Shown here: positions 1-9,732 of the stretch, in pieces | Numbering within the stretch: position 1 is the first letter of the stretch | Layout of the letters: the number at the start of each line of letters is the position of its first letter | Assembly (NCBI RefSeq): GCF_947495675.1 | Contig: NZ_CANLZX010000006.1 | Coordinates: forward strand, 62,001 to 126,000 | Length of the DNA: 64,000 bases | DNA from: an uncultured Algibacter sp. | GTDB lineage: Bacteria; Bacteroidota; Bacteroidia; Flavobacteriales; Flavobacteriaceae | Direction of reading: 5' to 3' | Program-made: the position numbers and the translations under genes | The notes under the pieces: generated by a model | Told to the model about the DNA's origin: nothing | The model's input: only the letters and a program-made list of their open reading frames with translations | Database searches by the model: none

Positions 1-2
1 AT

Positions 3-1301
3 TCTACATTACCAGAAGAAAATAGATCTGTTTTATATGGAGGTGCTAATGCTTCATGGATTTTAACAAACACTTTTCCAGATATAAAAAGTGTTTTAAG
101 TTATGGAAAACTAAGAATAGGCTATGGTGAAACAGGTGTTGATACCGACCCTTATCAAATTAACCCTGTTAATATTTTAGGCGAAACCGATAATCAAGGT
201 TTTAGAGATTTAGATTTTCCTGTTGGAGGTTTAAATGCTTTTGAAGTAGGAAATAGAGCAGGAAACCCAAATTTAAGACCAGAAAGAAGAAAAGAATTTG
301 AAATTGGTACAGAATTATCCTTTCTTAAAAACCGTATCAGTATCGACTTCACTTATTATGATGCTAAAGTAGAAGATCAAATTTTGAGTTTACCATTAGC
401 CTCTACTTCTGGTTTTACATCACAAACTGCAAATATTGGAACAATATCTAATAAAGGATATGAAGCGTTACTCAGACTTGGTGTATTTAGAAATGTTGAT
501 GGTTTTAATTGGGATATTGCTCTAAACTATTCTACCAATGATGCTATTTTAGAAAAACTAGATGATCGTGTTCCTCAAATTGCTTTAGGCGGTTTAAGCA
601 CCATTAGTTTAGTTGCTAGACAAGGAGAACCTTTAGCTCTTATAGAAGGTAGTGTGCCTTTAACAGACCCAAACGGAAATATTGTTGTTGATGCTAATGG
701 TGTACCTATTGCATCGCCTATTAAAGAAGTATACGGAGACACACAATATGATTATACTTTAGGAGTAACAAATAATTTCTCATATAAAGGATTTTCACTA
801 GGTTTCTCTATAGATGTAAGACAAGGTGGTTTAATGTTTAGTCGTACAGCAAGTAACACCCGTTTTACAGGAAACTCAATTACTACTACTATAAATGATA
901 GAAATCCTTATTTAATACCTAATTCGGTTGTTAGAATTGATGATGGTTCTGGGGCTATTACTTATGAAGAAAATACCACGGCTATTGATACAGAACATTG
1001 GGATGATTATTATCGTGCTGTAGCAAATGAAAGAGGAGATGTTATAGATAAATCTTTTGTAAAATTAAGAGAGTTAACATTTGGATATAACTTTTCTGAA
1101 AAAATTATAGGTAATACACCATTTGAGTCTTTATCCTTAACTGTTATTGGAAGAAATTTACTTCTGTTTACTCCCGAATCTAACCAGTATATAGACCCTG
1201 AAGTATCAACTTTTGGTACAGACCTAAATAGCCAGTTTGGCGAATTTAGCGCAAGCCCAAGTACAAGAAGTATTGGTGTTGCATTAAAAGCAAGGTTTTA
1301 A
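3..1301 (+). CDS. SusC/RagA-like TonB-dependent outer-membrane receptor (C-terminal part)
   Basis: The reading frame is open from the left edge of the window to a TAA at 1299-1301, so only about 432 C-terminal residues are present and the true start lies outside. The translated part is beta-barrel sequence of the SusC/RagA type: NPNLRPERRKEFEIGTE near residue 94, which is a SusC-family hallmark, then alternating aromatic and polar strands, and a C-terminal Phe. SusC proteins import oligosaccharides or other polymers across the outer membrane together with a SusD lid. The next gene, 19 bp downstream, encodes that SusD partner. The substrate cannot be read from this fragment. Confidence 0.93.
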   Translation, partial: STLPEENRSVLYGGANASWILTNTFPDIKSVLSYGKLRIGYGETGVDTDPYQINPVNILGETDNQGFRDLDFPVGGLNAFEVGNRAGNPNLRPERRKEFEIGTELSFLKNRISIDFTYYDAKVEDQILSLPLASTSGFTSQTANIGTISNKGYEALLRLGVFRNVDGFNWDIALNYSTNDAILEKLDDRVPQIALGGLSTISLVARQGEPLALIEGSVPLTDPNGNIVVDANGVPIASPIKEVYGDTQYDYTLGVTNNFSYKGFSLGFSIDVRQGGLMFSRTASNTRFTGNSITTTINDRNPYLIPNSVVRIDDGSGAITYEENTTAIDTEHWDDYYRAVANERGDVIDKSFVKLRELTFGYNFSEKIIGNTPFESLSLTVIGRNLLLFTPESNQYIDPEVSTFGTDLNSQFGEFSASPSTRSIGVALKARF

Positions 1302-1320
1302 CATTTAAAAAATATAAAAA

Positions 1321-2778
1321 ATGAAAAATATATTAACAGCTCTTTTTTTCTTATTACTCATAACATCTTGTGAGGGGAAATTAGATATTAACGATAATCC
1401 TAATACCCCTGTAAATGTTGATAAAAGTTTTGTGTTAACTGCAGCACAAGGTTCTTTAGCAACAGGAATGGGAGGACAGTTAGCAAATTTAGGTGGGTTT
1501 TTAGCACAATATCACACACAACCACCTAGTGCAAGTCAATATTTAAATATTGATACTTACAACATGAATATTGATTTTTCTGATAGACTCTGGAATGAGT
1601 TGTGGGCAGGGTGTTTAAATGATTTAAACTATGTTCTTGAAAAATCTGAAGAGGAAGGGGATACAGGATCTTTTTTAATTGCGTCTTTAATTCGCGCATA
1701 TACTTTTCAAGTATTAACAGATTTATATGGTGATATACCTTTTTCTGAGGCCTTATTAGGGTCTGCTAATATTACACCTAATGTTGATTTTGGTGGTGAT
1801 ATTTATAATGGCTTAATCGATGAAATTAATGCAGCTCTTAGTAAGTACAATAATAACCCTGTTAATTCAAATGTAGGTGCTCAAGATGCTATTTATAACG
1901 CTAATATGGATGATTGGATAAAGTTTGGTAATACTCTTAAACTAAAGTTATACATGAGAATGGCTTATACAAGTCAAGCAAATGCTTCAGCTGTTAATGC
2001 GTTACTTTTAGATAATAATTTTATCACTTCTGATGCTAGCTTTGCACTTTATGAAGATGCAGAAAATAAAGCAAATCCGTTCTATGATGTTCAGATTGAT
2101 CGTTTAGGTGATGTAAATAATATTGCCAGTAATTCGCTTCTTCAATTTTTAGAAGCTAATGCAGACCCAAGAGAAGCTGCAATTTATAGAACAAACGACG
2201 ATGGGATTTTTAGAGCAATAGATCAAGGTGATCGAGGGAATTATACAACCGAGGTGGCATCTGATTTTTCAAGGCCAAATGTTATAGCCACAACACCAGT
2301 ATATTTTTTAACCGTTTCAGAAAGTAACTTTTTACAAGCAGAGGCTTTAATAAGATATTCAAACGGAACTGGTGCTAAAAGTAAATACGATGCTGGTGTT
2401 TCTAATTCTTTTATAACATATGGTTTAGATGCAGGATTAGCAACAACTTTAACAGGCGTGGGTGGTGCATACGAATATGTAGCTTCACCAGATATTGAAA
2501 CAGCTGTAAGACAAGTTATGATTCAAAAATGGGTATCATTAGCTTATGTTAACAACATTGAAGGGTTTTTTGAGTCCAATAGAACATTATACCCAGAAAC
2601 AGTTTCTTTAGGTGATGAAGATTATACAATTGGGAATTTTGTGGTTTCAGTAGGCTCTGTATTAACTGGTGGTCAAACACCAAATACAATTTTTTATCCA
2701 GATACAGAAACTTCAAAGAATCCTAATATTACACAAAAAACGTCCATTACCGAAAAAGTATGGTGGGATCAGAAATAG
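1321..2778 (+). CDS. SusD/RagB-family nutrient-binding outer-membrane lipoprotein
   Basis: 485 aa. A lipoprotein signal peptide ends in LLITSCEG, with the lipidated Cys near residue 17. The body resembles the SusD-like_2 group (RagB/SusD outer membrane lipoprotein): an N-terminal LDINDNPNTP, helical TPR-like segments with GGFLAQYHTQ and LYGDIPFSEAL, and a C-terminal KVWWDQK. SusD lipoproteins form the surface lid of the SusC transporter and bind the glycan or peptide ligand. It follows SusC by 19 bp, and two further lipoprotein genes come next, which suggests one operon. Confidence 0.93.
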   Translation: MKNILTALFFLLLITSCEGKLDINDNPNTPVNVDKSFVLTAAQGSLATGMGGQLANLGGFLAQYHTQPPSASQYLNIDTYNMNIDFSDRLWNELWAGCLNDLNYVLEKSEEEGDTGSFLIASLIRAYTFQVLTDLYGDIPFSEALLGSANITPNVDFGGDIYNGLIDEINAALSKYNNNPVNSNVGAQDAIYNANMDDWIKFGNTLKLKLYMRMAYTSQANASAVNALLLDNNFITSDASFALYEDAENKANPFYDVQIDRLGDVNNIASNSLLQFLEANADPREAAIYRTNDDGIFRAIDQGDRGNYTTEVASDFSRPNVIATTPVYFLTVSESNFLQAEALIRYSNGTGAKSKYDAGVSNSFITYGLDAGLATTLTGVGGAYEYVASPDIETAVRQVMIQKWVSLAYVNNIEGFFESNRTLYPETVSLGDEDYTIGNFVVSVGSVLTGGQTPNTIFYPDTETSKNPNITQKTSITEKVWWDQK

Positions 2779-2806
2779 TTAGTTTTTAACTTAAAATATT
2801 TAAATA

Positions 2807-3454
2807 ATGAAAAATAAATTTATAAAAATAGTGGCAATAGTATTCTCATTAGCATTTTTTGCCTCATGTAGTGAAGAAAAACCTATTCCATCAGAAATAA
2901 CATTTTTTCCTACTTTTGAAATAGAGGGCGGACAGTATCTTTTAGTTCAAAAAGGTGTTGCCTATACCGATACAGGTGTAAAAGCCTTGGCAGGCGATAG
3001 TGAATTACCATTAATCACTACAGGTACTGTAAATACAGATCAAGTTGGTTTGTATAAATTAGATTATTCGGCTACTAATGTTGATGGTTTTGATGGAACA
3101 TCTTTTCGATATGTTATTGTGGCAGACAACCCTGATGCAATAGCAAATGCAGATTTAAGCGGAAGTTATACAAGAGATACAAATTCGGCTCATGTAATGA
3201 CCTTAACTAAGGTTGTAGATGGTTTTTATCAAGCCGATGATATTTTACCAACCAATAAAATTAATGCACTCATTGCGCATGTTTCTGATACAGAAGTAAT
3301 AATTCCAAGACAATCAAGTCGTTTTGGGGATATTGTAGCAGACCCAACAGATGTTGCAGGTTCTGGAGGCGCAATAGTTGGTGGACAAGATATCACACTA
3401 AACACCTTTATAGGGTGTTGTGGAATTTTTACGCGTAGTTTTATTAAAGATTAA
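2807..3454 (+). CDS. Surface lipoprotein with an Ig-like DUF5011-type domain, SusCD-associated
   Basis: 215 aa. The signal peptide has the lipobox FFASCSEE (Cys near residue 21). Residues about 30-110 read like a bacterial Ig-like fold of the DUF5011 kind: FEIEGGQYLLVQKGVAYTD, then GLYKLDYSATNVDGF. The C-terminal half (about 115-215) resembles the BT_2262-type domains that follow DUF5011 in SusCD operons; that part of the call is weaker. No catalytic motif is visible. It lies 28 bp after susD and is probably an exposed binding accessory. The family assignment is from memory of motifs, not a search. Confidence 0.7.
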   Translation: MKNKFIKIVAIVFSLAFFASCSEEKPIPSEITFFPTFEIEGGQYLLVQKGVAYTDTGVKALAGDSELPLITTGTVNTDQVGLYKLDYSATNVDGFDGTSFRYVIVADNPDAIANADLSGSYTRDTNSAHVMTLTKVVDGFYQADDILPTNKINALIAHVSDTEVIIPRQSSRFGDIVADPTDVAGSGGAIVGGQDITLNTFIGCCGIFTRSFIKD

Positions 3455-3474
3455 TTTGAAAAATTATAAAAATC

Positions 3475-3975
3475 ATGAAAAAAATATTCAATTATATATT
3501 AGTAATAATTTTAATGACTGCATTTAGTGCTTGTAATGATGATGAAGGTTTTGAAGAATTAAATTTAGAAAAATCATCAGTTATTGAAATGTCTGGCGAT
3601 TGGTATGTTCAGACTTTTATAGGAGGTAATATGGTTGTAGATTATGAAGTAATAACTACATCAAACACCGCTGCCGATGATGGAACAGAAATACAAATGT
3701 CTGATCATGAACATATATGGGCTTTTAATTCTGCTATACCAGTAAATTTAACTGATTTAACATTTTCGGGTTCGAATTTAGAAAGTAAGGTTGACGATTA
3801 TGAAATTACTGTTTCTGTTACTAATGGAGTAATTCAAAAAAATGGAACCGTAAGTAGTGGGACAAATCAATCTGTAGATTTTATTTCGTTTGATATTGAG
3901 TTTTCAGATGATCCTGGATCAATATATCACATCGAAGGATATAAACGTACTGGTTTTTTAGAAGATGAACATTAA
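3475..3975 (+). CDS. Lipid-binding-like lipoprotein (PF12888-type), last gene of the SusCD operon
   Basis: 166 aa with a lipoprotein signal peptide (AFSACNDD, Cys near residue 20). The mature part, with GDWYVQTFIGG and a C-terminal IEGYKRTGFLEDEH, resembles the small lipid-binding putative hydrolase lipoproteins that end many Bacteroidetes SusCD operons. The fold is expected to be a lipocalin-like barrel and no catalytic residues are evident. It is followed 30 bp later by a strong terminator, so the operon ends here. No glycoside hydrolase or lyase is attached inside the window. Confidence 0.65.
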   Translation: MKKIFNYILVIILMTAFSACNDDEGFEELNLEKSSVIEMSGDWYVQTFIGGNMVVDYEVITTSNTAADDGTEIQMSDHEHIWAFNSAIPVNLTDLTFSGSNLESKVDDYEITVSVTNGVIQKNGTVSSGTNQSVDFISFDIEFSDDPGSIYHIEGYKRTGFLEDEH

Positions 3976-4004
3976 GTATAATATAAACTAACCAGAAAAC
4001 CACA

Positions 4005-4039
4005 AAAACTCGAAGTCTTTAAAAGCTTCGAGTTTTTTA
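4005..4039 (+). terminator. Intrinsic terminator between convergent genes
   Basis: AAAACTCGAAG (4005-4015) pairs perfectly with CTTCGAGTTTT (4026-4036) over a 10-nt loop, followed by more T residues. It ends the SusCD operon. Because the flanking A and T runs are symmetric, it could also serve lspA on the minus strand. Confidence 0.9.
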
Positions 4040-4044
4040 TTGTT

Positions 4045-4551
4045 TTATATTTTTTTCTTTTTGAAGCTTGCAATAAGTAAAATAATCATTCCGGTAGTAA
4101 CCGATAAGTCTGCAAGATTAAATATCCCTGTTCTAAAAACGCCACCTAAATCAATAAACAAGAAATCGGTTACCTTTCCAAAGGCTATTCTATCAAAAAC
4201 ATTAGCGATTCCTCCACCAATAATACTTGCAAAAGCAAAAAGCGACCAATTGTCTAAAGATTTGTCTTTAAAAATATAACGAAGTACATACCCTAAAACC
4301 AATATTGGTAAAATAAGTAAAAGAATAATTCTAAGCGTTTCATTTAATTCACTACCCATACCTAAAAAGGCACCAGTATTCTCAACATTCATTAAAACAA
4401 AGGCATCTCCAATTAGTGGTATGCGTTCGCCCGGATTAATGTTTGTTCTAAGGGTTATATGCTCTCTTACTATTACTTTGGAAATTTGATCAACTGCTAT
4501 AGTTAAAACAATAACTAAAAGTATATAGATGGAGCGTTTAGTTAACTTCAT
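4045..4551 (-). CDS. lspA: Lipoprotein signal peptidase (signal peptidase II)
   Basis: 168 aa inner-membrane aspartyl protease that removes the signal peptide of prolipoproteins after lipidation. Four hydrophobic segments are visible. The family motifs are complete: ENTGAF (57-62), GGGIANVFDR (112-121, catalytic Asp120) and FNLADLS (144-150, catalytic Asp148). The C-terminus is a lysine-rich tail. The ATG abuts the fabD stop codon with no gap, so translation is probably coupled to fabD. Usual length for the family. Confidence 0.97.
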   Translation of the reverse strand: MKLTKRSIYILLVIVLTIAVDQISKVIVREHITLRTNINPGERIPLIGDAFVLMNVENTGAFLGMGSELNETLRIILLLILPILVLGYVLRYIFKDKSLDNWSLFAFASIIGGGIANVFDRIAFGKVTDFLFIDLGGVFRTGIFNLADLSVTTGMIILLIASFKKKKI

Positions 4552-5445
4552 TTAGCTATTACTTTCAAAAGTTGCAGAGGCAGTTTCAGATGCTCTATTA
4601 ATCTTTTTAACTAACCCTTGTAAAACTTTACCAGGGCCTACTTCGGTAAATAATGTAGCACCATCTGCAATCATTTGTTGAACAGATTGAGTCCAACGTA
4701 CAGGAGCTGTTAATTGAGAAATTAAATTCGCTTTTATAGCAGTTTCATCTAAAACAGCGTTAGCCGTTACATTTTGATAAATCGGGCAATTTGGTTTGCT
4801 AAAAGTTGTGTTTTCTATGGCTGCAGCTAGTTCTTCGCGAGCAGGTTCCATTAATGGTGAATGAAATGCGCCACCAACAGGTAATACCAAAGCACGACGC
4901 GCACCTTCTTCTTTTAAGGCTTCGCAGGCTTTATTAATAGCCTCAACTTCACCAGAAATAACTAATTGTCCAGGGCAGTTGTAATTTGCAGCAACAACAA
5001 TACCTTCTGTTAATGCACATATTTTTTCTACAATATCATCTTCAAGTCCTAAAACAGCAGCCATAGTACTAGGTTGTAGCTCGCAAGCCTTTTGCATAGC
5101 TAAAGCACGTTGAGAAACTAATTTTAATCCATCTTCAAAATTTAAAGCACCATTGGCAACTAATGCAGAAAACTCACCAAGAGAATGTCCTGCAACCATA
5201 TCAGGTTTAAAACTATCACCTAATGTTTTGGCTAAAATTACCGAATGTAAAAATATTGCAGGCTGTGTTACTTTAGTTTCCTTTAAGTCTTCAGCAGTAC
5301 CTTCAAACATAGTGTCTGTGATGTTAAAACCTAAAATATCATTAGCTTGCTCAAATAGACCTTGAGCTAAAGGTGAGTTTTCGTAAAGGTCTAGACCCAT
5401 TCCTGAAAATTGTGCACCTTGACCTGGAAATATATATGCTTTCAT
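4552..5445 (-). CDS. fabD: Malonyl-CoA:ACP S-malonyltransferase
   Basis: 297 aa. Loads malonyl groups onto acyl carrier protein for fatty-acid synthesis. It starts with the family's FPGQGAQFSGMG (6-17), has the nucleophile elbow GHSLGEFSAL (Ser88) and the catalytic His in GGAFHSPLME (His195). Full length. It is transcribed ahead of lspA without an intergenic gap, an unusual pairing because other fab genes are not nearby. Confidence 0.96.
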   Translation of the reverse strand: MKAYIFPGQGAQFSGMGLDLYENSPLAQGLFEQANDILGFNITDTMFEGTAEDLKETKVTQPAIFLHSVILAKTLGDSFKPDMVAGHSLGEFSALVANGALNFEDGLKLVSQRALAMQKACELQPSTMAAVLGLEDDIVEKICALTEGIVVAANYNCPGQLVISGEVEAINKACEALKEEGARRALVLPVGGAFHSPLMEPAREELAAAIENTTFSKPNCPIYQNVTANAVLDETAIKANLISQLTAPVRWTQSVQQMIADGATLFTEVGPGKVLQGLVKKINRASETASATFESNS

Positions 5446-5487
5446 GTAAGTTATTTTTGAGTGGCTAAAATAACAATAAAATTATAA

Positions 5488-7044
5488 CTATAGATTATTA
5501 GTTGCTGCTTCGGCACAACGCTCTCCATCCATAGCTGCCGAAACGATACCACCAGCATAACCACCACCTTCGCCACAAGGGTATAAATTAGAAATTTGAG
5601 TGTGTTGTAATTTGTCATTTCTAGGTATAGAAACTGGTGAAGAGGTTCTAGATTCTACACCAACAATATTTGCTTCTTCGGTGTAATAACCTTTCATTTT
5701 TCTGCCAAAGGCTTCAAATCCTTTTCTTAATCTTCCACCAATAAATTTAGGGAGTAAAGAGTGTAGAGGTGCAGATTTTAGTCCTGGTTGATAGGAGCAG
5801 TCGTTTAAATTAGTAGATAATTTACCCTCAACAAAATCGGTTAATCTTTGGGCAGGTGCTGTTTGGCTTCTACCACCTGCTGTAAATGCTAATCGTTCTA
5901 AGTTTTTTTGATATTCTAAGCCTTTTAAAGCACCAAATTGTTCATATTTTGGTAAATCTTTGTTAACATCAATTTCTACTACAATACCCGAGTTGGCGTA
6001 TAAATTATTTCGTTTTGATGGTGACATCCCATTAACAACAACTTCGCCATTGGCTGTAGCTGCAGGCACTATAAAACCACCTGGACACATACAAAAGGAA
6101 TATACACCTCGGTCTTTTACCTGCTCTACCAAACCGTATGAAGCGGCAGGAAGTATCTCTGGACGCGAACCAGTACAATGATACTGTATGGAGTCTATTA
6201 TATGTTGAGGATGCTCAATACGAACACCCATAGCAAAGGATTTGGCTTCTATGGTGACTTCCTTTTTGTGAAGTAAATAAAAAATATCTCGCGCAGAATG
6301 TCCTGTGGCTAGAATTACTTTTTCTACAGTTAATTCATTACCGTTTTTAAGTTGAATGGCTTTTATATTGTTGTCTTTTAAAACAAAATCTATAACTCGA
6401 GTTTCAAAATGAATTTCGCCTCCATATTTTAAAATAGTTTCTCGAATATTCTGAACTACTTTGGGTAATTTATTTGTGCCTATATGTGGGTGTGCATCAA
6501 CTAAAATTTGATCTGTTGCGCCATGATAAACTAGGTTTTCGAAAATACGACGCACATCGCCTCGTTTTAAACTTCGAGTGTATAATTTACCATCACTATA
6601 AGTACCTGCACCACCTTCACCAAAACAATAATTTGAATCTTCGTTTACAAAATGGTCTTGATTTATAGCTTTTAAGTCTCTTCGTCTATCTTGTACATTC
6701 TTACCGCGCTCTAAAACTATAGGTTTAAATCCAAGTTCTATACAGCGTAATGCGGCGTACATACCGGCAGGGCCAAAACCAATAATATGTATAGGTTTTG
6801 CTTTTGATACGTCTTGGTAATTAAAAGTATATTCTGATGTTTCTGGTAAGTCTTCATTTATATAAACTGCGACTTTGTAATTGATAATTATTTTAGATTT
6901 CCTGGCATCAATAGATTTTCTGAGTACTTTAACTCCAGAAATATCATTTCTATCAATATCAAGTTTTATTGCAGATTTTAAAATTAAAATACCGGATTGC
7001 TCTTCTTCTTTTAATGTAATACGAAGTTGTATTTCTTTTACCAT
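5488..7044 (-). CDS. FAD/NAD(P)-dependent oxidoreductase of the COG2509 type
   Basis: 518 aa. Residues 1-80 form a small N-terminal alpha/beta domain. The Rossmann FAD motif is GFGPAGMYAALRCIELGFKP (89-108), followed by ERGKNVQDRRRD and the FGEGGAGTYSDGKLYTR segment typical of this family of uncharacterised dehydrogenases. The C-terminal CGEGGGYAGGIVSAAMDG closes the FAD site. The physiological substrate of the family is not established. A TAnnTTTG-like box (TAATTTTG, minus strand 7056-7049) lies so close to the ATG that the message could be nearly leaderless, but no TTG element accompanies it. Confidence 0.88.
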   Translation of the reverse strand: MVKEIQLRITLKEEEQSGILILKSAIKLDIDRNDISGVKVLRKSIDARKSKIIINYKVAVYINEDLPETSEYTFNYQDVSKAKPIHIIGFGPAGMYAALRCIELGFKPIVLERGKNVQDRRRDLKAINQDHFVNEDSNYCFGEGGAGTYSDGKLYTRSLKRGDVRRIFENLVYHGATDQILVDAHPHIGTNKLPKVVQNIRETILKYGGEIHFETRVIDFVLKDNNIKAIQLKNGNELTVEKVILATGHSARDIFYLLHKKEVTIEAKSFAMGVRIEHPQHIIDSIQYHCTGSRPEILPAASYGLVEQVKDRGVYSFCMCPGGFIVPAATANGEVVVNGMSPSKRNNLYANSGIVVEIDVNKDLPKYEQFGALKGLEYQKNLERLAFTAGGRSQTAPAQRLTDFVEGKLSTNLNDCSYQPGLKSAPLHSLLPKFIGGRLRKGFEAFGRKMKGYYTEEANIVGVESRTSSPVSIPRNDKLQHTQISNLYPCGEGGGYAGGIVSAAMDGERCAEAATNNL

Positions 7045-7155
7045 TTTGCAAAATTACAGAAAATTGTAACAGGAGTTTTGAAAAAAAGATTCCTTAACAG
7101 GTTTGTTTCTTATTTATAATAAAAAAAGTGGGGTTTAAAGAATATTTAAAATTTT

Positions 7156-8133
7156 TCAATTAATTATTTTTTTATAACCATTTATGTGTTCTTTTGTTTT
7201 TATCTCAAAACTTAGTTCTTTTGTGAATATGTCAGCTCCTTTTTTATTTAAATGCAATGAGTTATAAAAATATTCTTTTTTATAAGATAATTCGTGATTA
7301 GAATAATCGAGAAAAAGTAGCTTGTGTTTTATAGTAAAGTCTTTATAAATCTCAATAATTTCATCTCTGTTCTCTACAAATTTTTGTCCATCAATAAATT
7401 CTGGTGTATAAACCAAGATTACTTCTATATTATTTTCTTTACATTCAGTAAGGAATTGATTAAATAAATTAATAGAAGTTGAGTCAAGATCAATTTTATA
7501 TTGAGACATTTTAAGTTTTGCTTTAGATAGATCATTATTCCATTCCTTTTCCATACCTCTAAATCCATTTTGTCTATAAGTAATATCAATATCCTCATTT
7601 TGTTCTAAACTTATTGTTTTTTGAATTTTTCTAATTTCACCATGGTACCTTAATAATGGGAGATAATAATCTTTGAATGTAAAACCATTATAAGATGACG
7701 TATATTTTATAATATTTTTGTTCCATAGCATATAGGGTAAAAATTGATCAAGACCATACAAGTTTTCGCGCTTTTGTAAACTAAAAACATCAAGTGATAA
7801 TAAGATAGTTTTTGGTAGGTTGTTATGTTTTATATATTCTTTATGCCTTAAATATTGCAACCAGAAATTATGACCATCTATTCCAAAATTGTAGGCTTTT
7901 AAATGTAATGAATCTTCTAATACACTAGGATCTATATGAACCCAAGCACGAGAGGAGCCATAAATTGCAATATCAACATCAATATTTTCATCATAAATAT
8001 CATTCCATACCTCTATTTCTCCAGGAGATTGGTGATTTTTTTTAAGGTTGTATGATATAAAATAATCAGTTACAAACATTAAAAAAAGTATTTGTAGAGC
8101 AAAAAGAGAGGTGTTAAATATATATTTTTTCAT
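7156..8133 (-). CDS. SGNH-like membrane-anchored protein paired with an MBOAT O-acyltransferase
   Basis: 325 aa. One N-terminal membrane segment (about 5-27) is followed by an exported domain with YGSSRAWVHIDPS (nucleophile region Ser60/61) and the block LHLNKKGADIF (His294). This is the layout of DltD/AlgJ/AlgX-like partners that pass acyl groups to a polymer outside the cell. Odd point: the Asp three residues before the catalytic His is Asn here (Asn291, in FYNSLHLN), so hydrolytic activity is uncertain. The gene starts 2 bp after the stop of the MBOAT gene, so the two form one operon. Confidence 0.8.
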   Translation of the reverse strand: MKKYIFNTSLFALQILFLMFVTDYFISYNLKKNHQSPGEIEVWNDIYDENIDVDIAIYGSSRAWVHIDPSVLEDSLHLKAYNFGIDGHNFWLQYLRHKEYIKHNNLPKTILLSLDVFSLQKRENLYGLDQFLPYMLWNKNIIKYTSSYNGFTFKDYYLPLLRYHGEIRKIQKTISLEQNEDIDITYRQNGFRGMEKEWNNDLSKAKLKMSQYKIDLDSTSINLFNQFLTECKENNIEVILVYTPEFIDGQKFVENRDEIIEIYKDFTIKHKLLFLDYSNHELSYKKEYFYNSLHLNKKGADIFTKELSFEIKTKEHINGYKKIIN

Positions 8134-8135
8134 AA

Positions 8136-9584
8136 TTAGAATTGAAAATAAATAAACTCTTGTTGTTCTCCACTAAACCAAAATATTATGAAAATAATTA
8201 TATTGTAGAACGCATAACGAAATAATTTGTATCTAAGAAGACTTAATCGCGCAATAGCATATTGTTGTTCTCTACCAAACCACTCAATTATTATGAATAT
8301 TAAAATTAATAGAAATAGTGGTTTTACATAGTCATCTTTATCAAATACAGGAAAGGTTAATAATGATTTCGAAAATATTTCAGTAATATAATTTATTGCA
8401 TGTCTTATATTTTCTGCTCTAAAAAATATCCAAGCAAAAGCTGTAAAGCCAAATGTTAGTATCATTGATGCAAACTCTTTTATGGTTGGCAAGTAGTTGC
8501 CTTTAGCTACAATTTCTAAATTATTTCGGTTGTTATTGGTTAAAATAAGAGGTAAAAAATAAATGGCATTTAATAGGCCCCAAATAATAAAAGTCCAATT
8601 TGCACCATGCCAAAAGCCGCTAACAATAAAAATTAGCATAATGTTTCTTATTTTATTCCAAGTCCCGCCTCGACTGCCACCTAAAGGAATATATAAATAA
8701 TCCCTAAACCAAGTTGAAAGTGAGATATGCCAACGTCTCCAAAATTCTGCGATATCCCTTGAAAAGTATGGGAAAGCAAAATTTTGCTTTAGATTAAAAC
8801 CAAATAATCGCGAAACTCCAATTGCGATATCCGAATACCCAGAAAAATCCCCATATATCTGAAATGAGAAAAATATAGCTCCTAAAACAAGTGTACTTCC
8901 TGAATAATCTGATGAGTTATTAAAAATGATATTAGCATATTGAGCACAATTATCTGCGATTACAATCTTTTTGAATAAACCCCAAAGTATTTGCCGCATT
9001 CCATCAATTGCTTGGCTGTAATTAAAATATCGCTTCTTGTAAAATTGTGGTAATAAATTTGTTGCTCTTTCAATTGGGCCCGCAACTAATTGCGGAAAGA
9101 AGCTAACGAATGATGCAAATACTATAAAATCTCTAGTTGGTTGCAATTTTCTTTTGTAAACGTCTATAGAGTAACTTAAGGTTTGAAAAGTGTAAAAACT
9201 TATCCCTACTGGTAGAATAATATTTAATGAATTGGGTTGAATTTCTTTTCCAAAAAAGGAAAAAGCAGTTGTGAAATTTTCAATAAAAAAATTGTAATAT
9301 TTAAAAAATCCCAGAAAGCCTAGATTTACTAAAATACTTGTACAAAGTAATGCTTTTCGTTTCGTTTTGATTTTTTCTTTTGCAAGACTCAAACCAACAA
9401 AATAGTCAACAATGGTACTAAATAGGATTAAAAACAAAAAGCGCCAATCCCACCAACCATAAAAAACATAACTAGAAATAACAATTAAAACGTTTTGAAG
9501 TTTAAGGTTTTTGTTTGTTATAAACCAATAAAGAAAAAAAACTACAGGTAAAAATATTGCAAAATCTATGGAGTTAAAAAACAT
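8136..9584 (-). CDS. MBOAT-family polysaccharide O-acyltransferase (AlgI-like)
   Basis: 482 aa with about ten hydrophobic segments. It carries the AlgI signatures QIYGDFSGYSDIAIG (242-256), FWRRWHISLSTWFRDYLYIP (281-300, His286) and SGFWHGANWTFIIWG with the invariant His326. AlgI/PatA-type MBOATs move acetyl groups across the inner membrane onto cell-surface or secreted polymers. The partner SGNH protein is encoded immediately downstream. The acceptor polymer is unknown; no exopolysaccharide gene adjoins the pair. Confidence 0.93.
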   Translation of the reverse strand: MFFNSIDFAIFLPVVFFLYWFITNKNLKLQNVLIVISSYVFYGWWDWRFLFLILFSTIVDYFVGLSLAKEKIKTKRKALLCTSILVNLGFLGFFKYYNFFIENFTTAFSFFGKEIQPNSLNIILPVGISFYTFQTLSYSIDVYKRKLQPTRDFIVFASFVSFFPQLVAGPIERATNLLPQFYKKRYFNYSQAIDGMRQILWGLFKKIVIADNCAQYANIIFNNSSDYSGSTLVLGAIFFSFQIYGDFSGYSDIAIGVSRLFGFNLKQNFAFPYFSRDIAEFWRRWHISLSTWFRDYLYIPLGGSRGGTWNKIRNIMLIFIVSGFWHGANWTFIIWGLLNAIYFLPLILTNNNRNNLEIVAKGNYLPTIKEFASMILTFGFTAFAWIFFRAENIRHAINYITEIFSKSLLTFPVFDKDDYVKPLFLLILIFIIIEWFGREQQYAIARLSLLRYKLFRYAFYNIIIFIIFWFSGEQQEFIYFQF

Positions 9585-9657
9585 TCTATTTTTTAATAGT
9601 TTTTATATGTGTTATTTACCGCTAATTTACATTTTCACAATGAGACACAATATTCTA

Positions 9658-9688
9658 TTGATAAAAACGGTGTATGATTTTTTATCAA
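9658..9688 (-). terminator. AT-rich inverted repeat after the DHFR gene
   Basis: TTGATAAAAA (9658-9667) is perfectly complementary to TTTTTATCAA (9679-9688), with an 11-nt loop. It lies 45 bp downstream of the minus-strand DHFR stop and upstream of the MBOAT gene. It has no clean U-run after it, so the terminator role is tentative. Confidence 0.4.
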
Positions 9689-9732
9689 GCATTATACTTA
9701 TTCGGCTATTTATTTACTAAATCAATAAGATA

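Noticed and set aside
7049-7056. TAATTTTG on the minus strand as a promoter making a leaderless oxidoreductase mRNA
   Set aside because: No TTG element lies at the right distance, and one 8-mer in AT-rich DNA is weak evidence.
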